Below are positions 9,297-19,685 of a stretch of 64,000 nucleotides of DNA, one piece after another. Source of the stretch: Hygrocybe punicea (Eukaryota > Basidiomycota > Agaricomycetes > Agaricales > Hygrophoraceae); NCBI GenBank assembly GCA_963556145.1, contig OY744467.1:3534001-3598000 (forward strand), read 5' to 3'. Made by a program: the position numbers and the translations under genes. Under the pieces are notes generated by a model. It was not told the origin of the DNA and did no database searches. It was given only the letters and a program-made list of their open reading frames with translations. Position 1 is the first letter of the stretch. Every line of letters starts with the position of its first letter.

Positions 9297-10050
9297 TCTA
9301 CGACTCTACTTAGATGTGGGGGGGTGGTAGGAAGTGAAGCTGGAAACAGTCTCCTTAAAGCAGAGAGATTACCAGTCTGTTCTCAATCAGACGAAATCGG
9401 CTCAGGACAGCAGTAGTTGAAAATGGAGAGTCTTCAGAGCAAAATCTGAAGGGGAGGCAACTGAATACCCGCCAGCCCAATCTCCCTACGTGCTGTATCA
9501 CAATGAGAGGTGCAGTAGCAACTGGGGTAACAATCCAGAGGAGGCCCAGGGAAGTAGCACTTCACTATGACTTGGCCTTGTTCTAGTCCTTTCTCAACAG
9601 ACCAATAACCACTCCCAACAGGTAGAACTGTCAGAAAAGATGGATGCACACCCCACACACCTATTTGAGACGAAATGAAGCCTAACCCAAGCCCAAAAAG
9701 CAGCCTACAATGACCTCACACAACCGCAGTAGCCCAAAACCCAAAAAGACTCAGAAACAGCAATAAACTGTTCTGAAGTTACTAACACTGGCGAAGTAAA
9801 ATGACTCCGGACGATGAAGCGCTAAGACGAGGATGTTGTACTGTTGCTAAGGCAAAGTAGACGTGCCGAAGTGGGTGCTGACAACGATTCGAGTCGGTCC
9901 GATGAGTAGTTGTCGAAAACAGGGGTCGATCTCGGGAACGGCGAGGTTTTAGCGTACAATAGTTGTTCCCAATCGATTCGGCGTAGTAACAAATGGTTTG
10001 GGCGAAGAGGGGGCAGTTATTCATTAAGCTAGAGCGCAGGGCTCATAACC
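9297..10050 (-). promoter_or_regulatory. Copia-1 leader with primer-binding site
   Basis: 754 bp between LTR and gag start with no convincing gene. At its LTR edge, 10034-10050 reads GCGCAGGGCTCATAACC on the plus strand, the anticodon-arm sequence of initiator methionine tRNA (recalled from yeast-type tRNA). The minus strand therefore carries the complementary binding site directly next to the LTR, the half-tRNA priming used by copia-type elements. From 9677 to 10050 the sequence differs from Copia-2 at many positions, often as CpG in Copia-2 and TpG/CpA here. Confidence 0.8.
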
Positions 10051-10212
10051 TATTGAAATAAACTGGTAGGAGGTCACTGTGAATACTGATATATTGTGTG
10101 ATACAAAACTACACTACTCACCTGGTAGGAGGTCACTGTGAATACTGAGGATACACAGTGAGCTCCCCACCAGGTTTGACCGCTTTGGGACAAATAGATA
10201 CAAACAATCAGC
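10051..10212 (-). repeat. Copia-1 5' LTR, truncated
   Basis: Matches the first 162 bp of the 227 bp LTR (TATTGAAATAAAC to CAAACAATCAGC), then sequence similarity stops. The missing 65 bp is the U3 start, so promoter function may be damaged and no target duplication can be checked. Confidence 0.85.
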
Positions 10213-11203
10213 TGTAAGCAACAATGAAACCTGCTCTCCTCTCCTTTGGAATCTAATCCTTAGTTAAGTTGATTGTTGCCGGAGCCTGCTGCAGAAGCGA
10301 TCCGTAACACGAGACTAGAGTCATAGAAATTTCGAGGCAGTTTCACCTTCGGTTGGCTCCTGGTGTTGACAGTCCTTGACTTGTAATGACGGGTCAAAGG
10401 TGCACTTCCGCGTTTCAGCATGCCGCCACCCATGCCTTTGTCATAGTTGCTGTCAACAAAGTGCATAATCTAGATATAAGTTAAAACGAGTGTTCAGCAT
10501 TGTGAGTCAAGCAACATCAGCAAAACCTGTTTTTGAGTTATAGTGAATCGACATTTCCATAATAGTCATAGCACTCCCATAGGACTCATAGCAACAGCCC
10601 CCTTACATAGCACTCCATAGCGCCACAAAGCTTAAGTTGCACCTATGTGATTCTCTCTACTAGTACAACACTTGCACTTATACGGTGCTCCAAAGTTTGC
10701 CTTCAAGTTCGTGAGTGTCGCCCTAGCTCACTTGCCAATTCCGATTCCGAGCCCAACATACCACCATGTTCCACTCCTCCATCCCTTCCGTGCATCTCTA
10801 CACGTTAGCAGTTTCTCGCATTTGCGCTTGGGGTGCCAGCACTACGACGACTCAGAGGACGAGGGCAACAACAATAACGGCAATGACTCACAGGCGGAGG
10901 TGCTAGACTGTCCGCGGTTCGGTGCAGCAGTCACAACCGGCGCCCGTCAACTGCCCGGCGTCAACACTAAGGCGTCACGACCAACAAACTGGCCTCAAAA
11001 AAGAGAAATGAAACAGCGGAGGATGGTGCACCCACCCCCACTACCAAAAGTAAGCCTTTTTTTAACTTGTACACTGCTAACTACTACACAACCCTCCAGT
11101 GCCCCCAACGACCACACCAATGCCCACGCCCATGCCAAAGTCAACAGCTGTTATGAAAATACGTCACCCCCATACATTTTCCCTCCGATACCACTTATTT
11201 TCA
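10213..11203. other. Non-repeat DNA with two unrecognised gene remnants
   Basis: Two weak coding candidates. On minus, 10260-10466 encodes 68 aa, possibly a last exon because ...TATCTAG precedes ATTATGCAC at 10470. On plus, 10672-11271 is open and contains a hydrophilic stretch (~10840-11040) followed by a good intron-like segment at 11050-11097 (GTAAGC to CTCCAG). Splicing that intron joins a P/T-rich frame, but the A6 run at ~11000 breaks the frame. Neither is recognised. I read this as a decayed host gene whose far side was cut by the small Helitron at 11204. Confidence 0.3.
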
Positions 11204-11603
11204 CTTGTTTAGTAGGCCAGTGCTGCGCATGGCGTGAACGAGTTCTTTTGTTCCCCTCCTCACTTTCATGATGAAGTAAATAATAATATTAAATTGCATA
11301 AAGCATGTTACATATGATATAAGACATATAGCATATATTATATATTAATAAGCCCACCTCTCACCATAGCAACATAAAAAGTAGAAAAAATAAAACTGCA
11401 TAGCATGTCTTGACCTCCTCTCTCACTGTCATGTCTTCTTTGCTTCGTCATTATGCAATATTCTCAGCCAAAAGAGAGAGTAACACATCAACTGTCAAAT
11501 ACAACTACCTTTAAACAGTATGATAACAATTGACTTACATTTGCTTAACCCCACTTCTCCATAACCTTGCTGCACAACAGATGATAACATGAAGACAGCT
11601 GTG

Positions 11604-11645
11604 CTTGAGTGGGCCAATGTTGCATATGGCATGAACAAAGTTTTG
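11604..11645 (-). repeat. Second, internal Helitron 3'-end-like unit
   Basis: Minus strand GTTCATGCCATATGCAACATTGGCCCACTCAAG closely resembles the main-family 3' end: hairpin GCCA..TGGC then CCCACTCAAG. The next base is C instead of the usual T, and the upstream inverted repeat is eroded. It is either an older end bypassed by readthrough or the end of a nested element. Confidence 0.55.
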
Positions 11646-12273
11646 TTTCCGTCATTGAATTTTTATTTGTATGATTATTACAAATATTAATAAGTGACTT
11701 TGCTAGAAATATATAATTAGCATATAATATATACAGCGATATCACATTGAATTATATGTTTTAAGTAAAAATATCGTTATATCATCTGAGTTACACTCAT
11801 TTCTGCTTATATGGCTGAAATTTCCCTATATAGTAATAGTGGTCACATGTGACTATGACTCCTGTGGTCACCTCAAAATTTAGCATATATGGTGTAAAAT
11901 TGCCTTATATAGTTAGACTGGTCACATGTGACTATCACCATTGTGATCAGCAGAAAATTTGCTATATAATATCAAAAATTGCCTTATATGGTTAGATTGG
12001 TCACATGTCACTGTCACACCTGATCCGAAATGATAATATTAGTCAGCAGTTCAATTTTCAGCTGATTCTGATAAGAATTGAGATCGGTACGAATATTTTG
12101 AATATAATTAGAAGGTAATTTGTCTTTTTTGCACCAACCCATATTTGGATGCTTATGTAAGCTTGTCCACACATAGCCCCAACTGTATCTGATTTTCCAG
12201 GATCAGAAGTAGAATCATATCTGTTACCTAAAAAAATTTTGTCTATAGGCGATCAACTTTATCAATTATTAAT

Positions 12274-12306
12274 AATCAATTAATTAATTAATTAATTAAT
12301 TAATTA
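12274..12306. repeat. (TTAA)n microsatellite
   Basis: About eight tandem AATT/TTAA units next to the 5' end of the small Helitron. Confidence 0.85.
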
Positions 12307-12501
12307 CGAATCCTCACTGAACCGGGTCTGATAAAGAATGAGTCTTTTAATAAATTAAAAGAACTCGTAATGACGATCTTTGACAGATCATCACTCAAAC
12401 CCTTATGACTCACACACCCTGCAGAATGGGGGGGACATATACATTCACAAACCCCTGGAAGGGGCACCAGACCAGATACAAGTACAGATGACGTGACTAC
12501 T

Positions 12502-13138
12502 CTATTCTACAGTAATCGCATCCGAGACCGATGATCCCGACGCTTGCAACTGGACATGCACGTCATCCAAGAACCACTCAACCTCCCTCTCCAATGACCT
12601 CTCGATCGCTGCGCGACAAACCATCATAAACCTCGAAGCTACCCCGAATGGCAGTGGGAAACCAGACTCACGATAAGTCAAGTCCCTGACCGGCTCTGGA
12701 GAAGGACCCCTCAGATCCTCAGACGACGAGCCCCAGCTCACTGTAATCAGCGGTGGTATCTCGGGGGATGACTCCTCTGATCTCCACGCATCATCCAATT
12801 TTAGAATAAGACTCAGTCAGAAGACCCCAGACAATCCACCAACCAAAGCACTCACGGTACAGGTCGGCCAGTAGCTGGCACAGAAGGACCTTGTGTACCT
12901 TAACCAGCGGGCAACACTCTGTGCGATGCCTCGCCTTCCCGCAAGTGAAACACCAACCCAGAGCCCAATAGAGATCCCGATCAGAAGCCGAGAGTTGGAT
13001 GAGGTGGTGGAACATATAACAATTAACCTTAATAACTGAGTTTGGGGGGAAGAGCGAAGATGCCTTGAAGAAAGTGACTTGGTGATAAGGGTGGAGACAC
13101 ATCGCATTTCTGCAGGACAAGCATGCAGAGACCACCAA
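12502..13138 (-). pseudogene. Unrecognised gene remnant with a CCHC-like zinc motif
   Basis: Two minus-strand frames, 13138-12791 and 12798-12502, join across a +1 shift at an AAAA run (~12796). The first contains CFTCGKARHRTEC, a CxxC..H..C pattern like a zinc knuckle, followed by a hydrophobic stretch (VHKVLLCQLLADLY). The second is acidic/serine-rich. A TATAAA lies upstream on the minus strand at ~13143. An unrecognised intron could replace the frameshift. Family not recognised. Confidence 0.3.
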
Positions 13139-13573
13139 GCTTTATACACAACCAAGAAGACCCTATCACCAAGAACGACTCGCCGGCAACTGCCAGCAAG
13201 ACCCGCACGTGACCAGATGTTCAAACTCCACTCTCCATCAGACGGCACCACTCTTCCAATCATTCACACAAAGACAATAGACACCCCACTCTCACCATCA
13301 CCACCCACGCCTGTCAAAGACCGAATCATGACACCATCAATCGCTGCCGCCGTTATCACTATCATTATCGTGTACGCATTCCTCCTCGCAACGATAATCC
13401 GAGGAGTACGACGAATCAACGAAGCGATCGACCCCGAGATCCCCCTATCGACATTTGAGGCGTTCCAACCTCCACGATCCACAGCAATGACACGTCACAC
13501 GGCAGCAACAACAGCAACGAATCGAACCGCTGAGGTGATGCGTCCCCTTGTGAACCCACACACAACACGTTAG
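13079..13573 (+). CDS. Possible small membrane protein
   Basis: Open frame of 164 aa with a later ATG at 13328. From there the product starts with one clear membrane segment (AAVITIIIVYAFLLATIIRG, plus-strand ~13345-13404), then a hydrophilic T/R-rich tail. No family recognised. It overlaps the remnant on the other strand, so at most one is real here; the membrane segment makes the 13328 start the better guess. Confidence 0.25.
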   Translation: MVIRVETHRISAGQACRDHQALYTTKKTLSPRTTRRQLPARPARDQMFKLHSPSDGTTLPIIHTKTIDTPLSPSPPTPVKDRIMTPSIAAAVITIIIVYAFLLATIIRGVRRINEAIDPEIPLSTFEAFQPPRSTAMTRHTAATTATNRTAEVMRPLVNPHTTR

Positions 13574-13656
13574 GCAGAGGCCGCACAGCTGCGGATCATG
13601 CCGACATCGCAGTGCCGGCGATGACGAACATAAGGCATCGCAGTAAGGCTGACACA

Positions 13657-13870
13657 TTACGAGTCCCTATAAGGGAATCGTTCTATACGGTGGATTTTTC
13701 AACTCAGGGTCAGACTCTAATTTGCCAAGCCGTGGGAACAATTGTTGCAAACTGTGGGAACAATTTTGAAGCCCTGTGAATAAATTTGAAACCGTGTGAC
13801 TGCTGACTTTGTAACTGTGAGAATTTGTTGTCTCAAATGAGCAAGAACAATAAGGTCACCAGATCAAAGG
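13657..13870 (+). mobile_element. 5' end of a Y-type Helitron
   Basis: Begins TTACGAGTCCCTATAAGGG and stays similar for ~210 bp to the 5' end of element Y at 48886 (minus), including GGGTCAGACTCTAATTTGCC and repeated GTGGGAACAATT motifs. The left flank is ACACA. No matching 3' terminus was found before P1, so the copy is either truncated or its end has drifted. A palindromic ACATGTTTGGTGTGTTCGG-like patch at ~14868-14935, related to Y's satellite, suggests the copy extends at least that far. Confidence 0.65.
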
Positions 13871-15070
13871 TGCCAAGTTGGGAAAGTGTAGTCCACTGCT
13901 AAGTCGACTTCATGACAATAATCATATTCTTTGTTGGTGTAATGTGCATTATGACATATGGATGAGTTGAAAACCTGTCTGAACAGTACTGAGAGTTCTG
14001 TATTGTCCAACTAGTATCCCTGCTGTATTCTGAGGAATTGCCAGTGCAATATAGACTGAATGAACCAGATATGATATCTTGTTTACAGATACATATAACA
14101 GCTATGTACATTGGAATCACAAGGAACAGGTTTAACACTGGTTTAACCGGCGGGTTCATCATTTTTCGGCACAAAGTGTTTTGCAGATGTCCCTACCTGA
14201 ATCCGGGGCATTGCAATTGCACAAATAATAGCAGAAATAAAAGTCTGGACAGTTGTTGGATGTGCATTATGTGCCATATTTGACATCCCATATTGAAGCA
14301 GAGAAAGTGCAAGCAGAGCTATCAACATTGAGAAACTATGGAGTTCACACATTGGTACCCCAGATGCTGTTTCAATGTATTCATTGAATGGGCTTATAAG
14401 GGTGAGGTGTATAATTTGTTGATGTTTCATCAAAGGACATGAAAATAGTACAATAAATGCAGTCAACTGCATAATGATTCGAGATCAAGACAAAAGGACA
14501 AGGAACATAATTAGTTCAAGAGAAGCTCCAATCATGCCAGAACAAAATAATATGATTGGAAAGCAATTATTAAATAGCAAAGCATCATATTTATGGCAGG
14601 ATGGGAAGAAGTGAAGGTTGGGCCAAGATACAATCCAATGGTATCAATGCAGGAACATAGCAACATAGGCTTCTCAGTACAGCAGTGAATTTCGTCATCA
14701 ATTTAGATATAAAGGAGTAAATATGCTTGTTGTACCTGCAGATTTCATCCAGTTAATATGACACGTCTTTGAACAAAAGGTTATGCATCACATATGCGAA
14801 GTAAAGGTAGTTTGATTGAATTTGTACAATAAATTGTAATTCAGTTTCATGGACCACAAACCGAACATATTGGACATGTTTGGTGTGTTCGGTCAATGTG
14901 TTCGGTCAATATGTTCAGGTTACTATTGTCATATGTGATCAGTACACATTGAACATTGGATATAGTTAGCTATCCACTGGTGATACAAAGAGAATATGCA
15001 AACATTAAATCTGGATTATAGGTAGATAATGGATTTTCAATAGCTCATTCTCATCTTTTCAGCAAAAAGG
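13871..15070 (+). other. AT-rich DNA, no gene seen
   Basis: No frame with coding character. Probably the eroded body of the Y-type Helitron starting at 13657: the 14868-14935 patch with repeated TTCGGTCAATGTGTTCGGTC is the only part similar to Y's internal repeats. Confidence 0.4.
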
Positions 15071-15551
15071 CACATTGAGAAATTTGGACTTGGTAGAATT
15101 TTGGGTGCTGTGTTTTGTATCTCATGAAATACTGCTTGGATCAAGATGGTTATACAGTTTATGATTCTGGTTGTATTTCGAGCCTAGTGACAGACAAACA
15201 TAGTACAGATGCAATGACGGCTCAAAGGACAAAAATAGAGAAGAATATGGTATATGTACTTCTAGGCCTTGAAAAGATGAACAACCTTCTCCCTCCAGTC
15301 TTCTTCATATGAGCTCTTTCAATGTCATAATTTGACAGTATCATTTTGGGCGTCAAAAAGTACTGGTCTACCTTTTATTTCATCAACAACTCACTATATC
15401 CTAAATATTGTTCAAATGTAATTACAGGTGTAGATAGTCCTCAAGACATAGTACAACTTTCCCTGTATAACCATCTTAATCCAAATAGTATTTCATGAGA
15501 TACAAAACACAGCACCCAAAATTCTACCAAGTCCAAATTTCTCAATTGATT
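15071..15551. mobile_element. Foldback MITE with ~85 bp inverted repeats and 8 bp target duplication
   Basis: The left arm (from CATTGAGAAATTTGGACTTG at 15073 to ~15157) is repeated inverted at ~15462-15547 with about four mismatches. CAAAAAGG at 15063-15070 and 15552-15559 is a plausible 8 bp target duplication, as in hAT-type elements. The ~300 bp interior has no transposase. Confidence 0.8.
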
Positions 15552-15632
15552 CAAAAAGGTGCAGTTGCTGCCATCAGATAGCAAAACAGCTGTAACATAT
15601 CAACGGGTTGAGTACACATACAATATTATACA

Positions 15633-17108
15633 TTAGCATCGGTCTATATTCATATTATAGAAGCGTCGCCTTGTTTCCACAACACCCTCTGCATCATTAC
15701 CCTCTTCCACATACCCAACATGCCGTTTGATGGCTATTCTGGGCTGTGTAGTTGGTGTAGGCAAAGCTGTCTTGTTGCGAATCATAGTTGCTTCCTGAGA
15801 ATATACATCAGTATTCGTTTAATTCTTGATGTATTAAAGTGTTACCTCTGTGAAGTCACTGTCTACCAGTGCCAATGACCGTAGATTCAGAATCATCTTG
15901 AATTTATCCTTCTTTACCGGAACTGCCGATATTGTAAACTGAACCTCCACTATATCACCGATTCTAAAGCAAGTTGGGTTTGTTGGAATGAAGCTAATAA
16001 ATATTTCCATCAGTAGGGATGTGATCCCAATTCATCGTCACTCACCAATGTCGATTTCTATCAGACTTCAACTTGTAATAAAGTACGCAATTGTCCTGGC
16101 CATGAAAGTAGCGGGAATTCGCAAGTGAGGTTAATATGCCTTTTGGATCGATGACATACTCGAATGGAATGTGAGAGGAAGTGTTGTCATGTCGGCGATC
16201 AGTGAAATATCGGGTTCCTATTGCGAGTGCCATGTAATCCATGTATGTAGAAGGCGTAAAAGCTTGCATTGCATTGTCAGGAAATTGATGAGCCAGTTTC
16301 TGGTGCAGAATCCGAAGGTTATCGATATAGGATTGAAAGCCCGTTGTATCAAGGCCAGTTACGACTATGCTTTGACGTATGAAGGGCGTTCGGCGTTCTG
16401 GTTGACTATTGCAGTGATTCATCAGAATGGTATTCAAGGAATTGATACGAATTTAGCACATACCTGGTTGTTATGGGTGGAAGATCTTTCGCCACCAAAA
16501 TCGCTTGCAAACTTAATACCAATTCTTGATGTTCGGATTCATCATTGGTTGGAAGTGTAAACTTCCAGCAATTTGGAGAGTCAACATGCACAATATTGAC
16601 ATTTGCAATCTGGCAATGCGGTCAATATGATATACCTTTTCAAATCCAATGACTTACGTTTGTGGCCTTCGCAAGCTGACTTTCATCATCGTCTAAGCGT
16701 GCAGATATGATTTCCTGCAGATGTTCAGCTGTCAATTTGGTGTCAAATACTAGCCAGTATATAGATGGTGGATATTGCTAACATGCACCCTTGAAGTTGT
16801 AATAGTTGTCCATCACGTACAAAGCAGTGGTGAGATGTATATTGCGTGGCACAATTTTGTCCACTTCATGGATTATATCTTCTGCCATCACCGATCATAT
16901 CCATATTGGCTTTTGATGTCCATGTGATGATAGCTTTCAGGATCCGTTTTGCTTTTGTTTTTGTATTGCATTCTTCAATATTGAAGTTTGCGTCATTTTG
17001 CATAATACGGATCCTTTCCATGTCTTTCAAATGCACCACATAATGTTGGTTGTCAGCTGTCTGGTTTGGATATGGTATAGTCAAGCATGTACTCCAGCTT
17101 TTCCACAT
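15633..17108 (-). pseudogene. P1: multi-exon hypothetical gene, broken 5' part
   Basis: Minus-strand exons with clean junctions: 16609-16464, 16405-16046, 15993-15846, 15794-15633 (stop TAA), all in phase, joined by ~50-60 nt introns. An upstream exon ending at 16658 reads ...LDDDESQLAKATN. It holds an in-frame TAG at 16778-16780, and the segment before it (17108-~16867) is out of frame, as if a short deletion had occurred near 16866. The C-terminal region (FRIGDIVEVQFTISAVPV...) looks like a small beta-barrel. From memory, related proteins are multi-copy hypotheticals in Agaricomycetes; function unknown. The four 3' exons look well preserved, so loss of the 5' part may be recent. Confidence 0.65.
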
Positions 17109-17550
17109 TAATTCTGCATCACAGTATATGTGTGCACAGCATTAAAATTAGCCCCTATCCATTATGCATCAATATCTGTTAGTATACCCCATGTTTCTTA
17201 ATTTGGCATTATGCATTTTTGTTTTATGAATACCCCTTTTTGTTTAGTCTCCATTCCTAACTTTAATTGAATTTGTCAACAATTCATGAAATCTACCAGT
17301 ATAAACTTGATGCGAATATCATGTGGACAGTCATCCATTTTTCATGCATACCTTTGCGCTTTGCATGGAGTACATGGCCCAAGAAGCCTCGTTTGGTATA
17401 TGAGCATGTGCCAATGGTGGATCCTCTGATGTTATTGTTGAAGTTTTGGATTCACCGATTCATCTTAAATTCATAGCTTATTGTTTTTGAGTGATTTAAA
17501 GCGTGAGTGGAGATGATATCCACTATTCCATCAACTTTTACCGCTCTCCA
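17109..17550. promoter_or_regulatory. Intergenic region between divergent P1 and P2
   Basis: 442 bp between the first P1 codon found and the P2 ATG. It should hold the P2 promoter; no specific site can be named. Confidence 0.3.
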
Positions 17551-19598
17551 ATGCCTCCCAAGAAGTCCACCACCACGAAATCAAACTCGAAAGCAAAATC
17601 CAAGGCCACCATGTATGCATCCCTATTTTACTCGGTATAACTGAAGTTTCTATTGCATGCACTAAAGACGGCCTTCTGCAACAATCGAGAAGCGGAAGAC
17701 GGTTATCAAGACTTGGGCTGATGATGATATGTATGTGTCATCATTTTATTCGTTATCTATTTTTGACGAATGGACAGTGTGGCTTTGTCCGATGCTAATG
17801 ATGATGCCGTCAGTATTCAAAGCACTGGCAGTGTAATGGCACCGTCAACGCTCACAAGGTATCTATAATCACATATCATTGTTATCCAATATGAGTTAAC
17901 AAATATCAATATCCTCCTAGGCATTCCGTCAAGTTTCGCAACGTTAAAGACGTGTTAGTGTTTCAATATCAAATATATCCACCATGATATCAATCTGTTA
18001 CAGTGGAAAGAAACGTCAAATGTCATCTCCCAATGTCACCGACAATGACAACAATGTGTAAATATTTTTCATAGGTATTGTCTCATCATTGACAGGTTAT
18101 CTATAGTAAAACGCCTTCCCCCACCAAGAAATTGAAAGCTGCATCTAATCAATCACAAGACGGTGAGGAAGAGGAGGAAGAGGAAGAAAAAGAGGATTAC
18201 GGTTCTAAGTGAGTTGTTCGGTTATCATAGACATATCCATTTGTTCAAACAAATCGTTTGACTGTTTAGGCATCGTCGCAAAGTAGCCTTGATGAAGAAC
18301 CCCGATAAGCCAATTTCGTGTGTATTTTACGTGCCGATATGAATATTCTCATTCATTAATTGTAACAGCGTTTCTAATACTCCATCCAAGAAGTCGAAGT
18401 CCACGAAGGCCATCATGCTCGATGATACCGACGATGATAAAGGCTCCAGTGGCGATGAAGGAGATCTGACCTATGCACTGACGCAGATCACCAGGTGTGT
18501 TGGATCTTATTACACCGTGGTGTTTGATGTAGATGTCGTGAATCTAGCTTACCATCTCCGAACGTTGATGAGTCCGATATTGGCACGAGGGATCCTCAAC
18601 TTGTTGACACCTACCAAGACTGTGTCAATATCAAGTATGCAATTGCATTTATACCCTTGTCATTTACTCATAACCATTCAGGGCAGCAGCAATGGTATCC
18701 TGGTCCAGTGCAATTGGGAATGGCAACCCACAGTTCAGTGATATCATCACTGACATCTACAAGATCAACAGAAAGTACGTTATTTGAACAGCAATTTGAG
18801 GTCAATTTGGTCGATTCATTGGATATAATATAGGTTATTGGTTTCCGCCATTACATTTGATAGATCTGGGAGGTACTCTAATCTCTCTCGTGATAACCCT
18901 GCCCATATCTCCACTGGTGCATTTGGTCGCAACTTCTTTCATGCAGTCGGAGGTGGAATGCCGACGATCTTTACATCGGTCATCATAGTGGAGTCCTGCT
19001 TTCTCGATGAGCCCAAGATTGGTGGCAATACAAAGCCGGTCAAGGTTATACAGGGTGCACTACTTCAAGGGGAATGGGAGCGATATGTCGGTGCTATTGG
19101 AATGGTGATTCGCGAGTCCGAATTTCGGGCCCAACTGTATAAGGACTATGTGTCCTTCTCAACGACCACAGCAAGTGGAATGGATACATCTCCCAGTTTG
19201 TGCATTAATCATTTTTAGTTGTAATTCCTAATCGATTTTCATAGAGGCATCGACATCCAAAAATGTACAACTTAGTCCATTCACTCGTCGACCCACTCCA
19301 TCTTATCATAAGGCCGCTCTATCATTTTACGATATTGGTAAGCATCCGGTCGTCTAATATAAATTGATATCTTAAGTATGTGTTGTCAGTGCCCATCTAT
19401 GATGCACGCAAAGTCAAAGCGGACTTCACGTCCACTCTCATATCGCTCCAGCAACTACCCATCTTCCCGCACAATATCCCTGCAGGATCCTGTGTCGTTG
19501 TTGGACACACCATCAATACATTCAAGCATGTAGATGACATGATGAAGAGCATTTCACTCAATGTGCAATGGGTCATGGTCTTGGGAGTGCCGAAATGA
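17551..19598 (+). CDS. P2: 13-exon hypothetical nuclear-type protein (470 aa)
   Basis: Exons: 17551-17612, 17668-17730, 17778-17858, 17921-17953, 18004-18057, 18107-18208, 18270-18317, 18369-18494, 18548-18634, 18682-18774, 18834-19195, 19245-19337, 19390-19598. They total 1413 nt, all introns are GT..AG and 47-67 nt, and every phase closes. The product begins MPPKKSTTTKSNSKAKSK, very basic, then alternates basic and acidic segments (an E-rich run near residue ~120). A ~230 aa globular region follows (LLVSAITFDRSGRYSNLS... to LNVQWVMVLGVPK). Not assigned to a named family; I recall similar multi-copy hypotheticals in mushroom genomes. The basic start suggests nucleic-acid or nuclear association (inference). 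Intact splicing argues it was functional recently. It ends 87 bp from the convergent P3. Confidence 0.75.
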
Positions 19599-19685
19599 TT
19601 GCTCCACTTAGCATCATTTATATTTGTATCTTATGTCTGTTTTGTGAAATAAACGCGAACCGATCCATTGACTGTACAGATAATA

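Larger units (their letters stand above)
4793..10212 (-). mobile_element. Copia-1, Ty1/copia LTR retrotransposon
   Basis: Element on the minus strand: gag-protease (7929-9296), integrase-RT (5575-7944), RT end plus RNase H (4856-5590), an untranslated leader, and a primer-binding site at 10034-10050. The order integrase before RT marks Ty1/copia. The 3' LTR is interrupted by Helitron A (only 4793-4834 remains in the window). The 5' LTR is cut to 162 of 227 bp (10051-10212) and has lost the outer U3 end. Two frameshifts make it non-autonomous as read. Positions 4856-9676 match Copia-2 at 29473-34293 wherever compared. Confidence 0.93.
11204..12370 (-). mobile_element. Small non-autonomous Helitron (1.17 kb)
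   Basis: On the minus strand it begins TTACGAGTTCTTTTAAT at 12370 and ends CTACTAAACAAG at 11204, flanked by A on the 5' side and T on the 3' side. The 5' end folds (CTTTTAAT with ATTAAAAG, plus GAGT with ACTC). AAAAGAACTCGT at ~11240-11251 is the inverted copy of the 5' arm. A GCCATGC..GCA..TGGC hairpin lies just inside the 3' end. It has no coding capacity and is AT-rich. A second 3'-end-like unit lies at 11604. It must use the transposase of a related Helitron. Confidence 0.75.

Noticed and set aside
10660..10672. CTACTAGTAC as a Helitron CTAG end
   Set aside because: No hairpin in the preceding ~25 nt on either strand and no matching 5' end.
14038..14472. Small frames on both strands in 14038-14472
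   Set aside because: No codon bias, splice pattern or domain; probably Helitron Y-type remnant.
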